Made by a program: the position numbers and the translations under genes
Notes under the pieces: generated by a model
What the model was told of the DNA's origin: nothing
The model's input: the letters and a program-made list of their open reading frames with translations, nothing else
Database searches by the model: none
Part shown: one piece after another, positions 6,106-6,474 of the stretch
Position numbering within the stretch: position 1 is the stretch's first letter
Layout of the letters: every line of letters begins with the position of its first letter
Assembly: GCA_903911805.1 (NCBI GenBank)
Contig: CAIWET010000462.1
Coordinates: forward strand, 1 to 6,474
DNA length: 6,474 nt
Origin: an uncultured Ignavibacteria bacterium
GTDB lineage: Bacteria; Bacteroidota; Ignavibacteria; Kapaibacteriales; UBA2268
Direction: 5' to 3'

Positions 6106-6257
6106 GACCACCACTCGCCCCACCCTAAATCCCTCCCCTTGAAGGGAGGGACTTAAAGAGAAGAAATACTTATCTCTTAACTAAATGATTTTACAATATT
6201 TACTTCCCCTCCTTCTTTAAGGAGGGGTGACTGAATTCTTCTTCAGGCGGGGTGGTT
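6106..6257. repeat. Composite element of two inverted hairpin units
   Basis: The left unit contains CACCCTAAATCCCTCCCCTT and a hairpin at 6131-6150 (7-bp stem CCCTCCC/GGGAGGG). The right unit carries a 9-bp hairpin CCCCTCCTT (6206-6214) / AAGGAGGGG (6219-6227) and ends in GGCGGGGTGGTT (6246-6257). That end is roughly the reverse complement of the left edge GACCACCACTCGCC (6106-6119). The AT-rich middle (about 6155-6200) shows no coding signal. The arrangement resembles paired REP-like units (BIME-like) mobilised by Y1 transposases. No transposase is present here, so the mechanism is inferred. Confidence 0.55.
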
Positions 6258-6299
6258 ATTTTTCTTGAACCAGAGGAAAAATGCTTTTGTCAGACCTCT

Positions 6300-6330
6300 C
6301 CCTAAATCCCTCTCCCAAGGAGAGGGAGTA
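6300..6330. repeat. Second CCCTAAATCCCTC-type hairpin repeat
   Basis: CCCTAAATCCCTC at 6300-6312 is an exact 13-base copy of 6123-6135. It runs into a 9-bp perfect stem TCCCTCTCC (6307-6315) / GGAGAGGGA (6319-6327) with loop CAA. It is therefore another member of the family seen in the composite element, and it ends directly against the T9SS-tail fragment. Confidence 0.75.
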
Positions 6331-6408
6331 AGAAAGATTGACGTATCTAATCTTCCAGCAGGTGCATATTTTATTAAAATTGGGGATACATTTGAGAAAT
6401 TTATTTAA
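6331..6408 (+). pseudogene. Orphan fragment of a T9SS type A C-terminal sorting domain
   Basis: Codons 6337-6405 read IDVSNLPAGAYFIKIGDT followed by FEKFI, then TAA at 6406-6408. The pattern [ID]xSxLPxGxYFxxI and the basic, hydrophobic end are those of the last strands of T9SS type A sorting domains, which normally span about 70-90 residues. Only about 23 residues are present. The open frame extends back through the repeat to 6235 but has no ATG or GTG, and the preceding residues are translated repeat. No parent gene lies upstream: the nearest gene is a lipoprotein closed by a terminator. I read this as the 3' remnant of a lost secreted-protein gene, with the repeat at the breakpoint. Confidence 0.7.
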
Positions 6409-6420
6409 TTATAGAAGTAA

Positions 6421-6454
6421 ATTCATCCGATGGCTCCAAAGTCATCGGATGAAT
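6421..6454. repeat. Perfect 12-bp inverted repeat after the T9SS tail
   Basis: ATTCATCCGATG (6421-6432) and CATCGGATGAAT (6443-6454) are exact reverse complements with a 10-base loop. It lies 12 bases after the remnant's stop codon, where the terminator of the lost gene would be. The following sequence is A-rich with scattered T, without a clear U-tract. It is either a weak or bidirectional terminator or another dispersed palindrome. Confidence 0.75.
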
Positions 6455-6474
6455 AATAAATAAATATATAACTA

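Noticed and set aside
6016..6336. Possible CRISPR array
   Set aside because: The palindromic repeats differ from one another and have no regular spacing or equal-length spacers, and no cas genes are present.

Overview
The window is AT-rich and looks like a chromosomal segment from the Bacteroidota/Chlorobiota (FCB) group. The evidence is a TonB-dependent receptor with an N-terminal carboxypeptidase-regulatory-like domain paired with a DUF4249 lipoprotein, a sequence resembling the C-terminal tail of a type IX secretion (T9SS) sorting domain, Asp-box secreted proteins, and a promoter that fits the Bacteroidota TTTG / TAnnTTTG consensus. Several genes also have purine-rich Shine-Dalgarno sequences, which many Bacteroidota lack. 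A lineage such as Kapabacteria or Ignavibacteria would fit, but that is an inference, not a demonstrated placement.

Layout, left to right. Positions 1-1303 hold a two-gene minus-strand unit: a 189-residue, 14-cysteine secreted protein (1303-734), followed 19 bases later by an Asp-box (BNR-like) secreted protein that runs off the left edge (714-1). Positions 1304-1789 are non-coding and carry a GC-richer repeat-like block with three copies of an 8-bp tandem unit, a 33-nt near-perfect palindrome and a smaller hairpin. Positions 1790-2569 (minus) encode a methylmalonyl-CoA decarboxylase of the crotonase superfamily (ScpB type). The 193-bp gap 2570-2762 is a divergent promoter region. It has a well-formed minus-strand promoter for scpB and a candidate plus-strand promoter overlapped by an 18-bp perfect palindrome. 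Positions 2763-5973 (plus) are a two-gene operon, a TonB-dependent receptor and a DUF4249 lipoprotein separated by 7 bases, closed by a strong intrinsic terminator at 5983-6015. Positions 6016-6474 contain no intact gene. This stretch is a pile-up of several hairpin repeat families, then an orphan fragment resembling the last residues of a T9SS sorting domain, then another perfect hairpin.

Functionally, the receptor and lipoprotein are expected to form an outer-membrane uptake system of unknown substrate. ScpB would be cytoplasmic and convert methylmalonyl-CoA to propionyl-CoA. The Cys-rich and Asp-box proteins would act outside the cytoplasm. Nothing in the sequence links the metabolic enzyme to the uptake pair beyond the shared intergenic region. 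No clearly new multi-gene system is evident. The most interesting items are the Cys-rich/Asp-box pair with its internal cysteine duplication, the palindrome over the receptor promoter, and the T9SS-tail remnant joined to a repeat.
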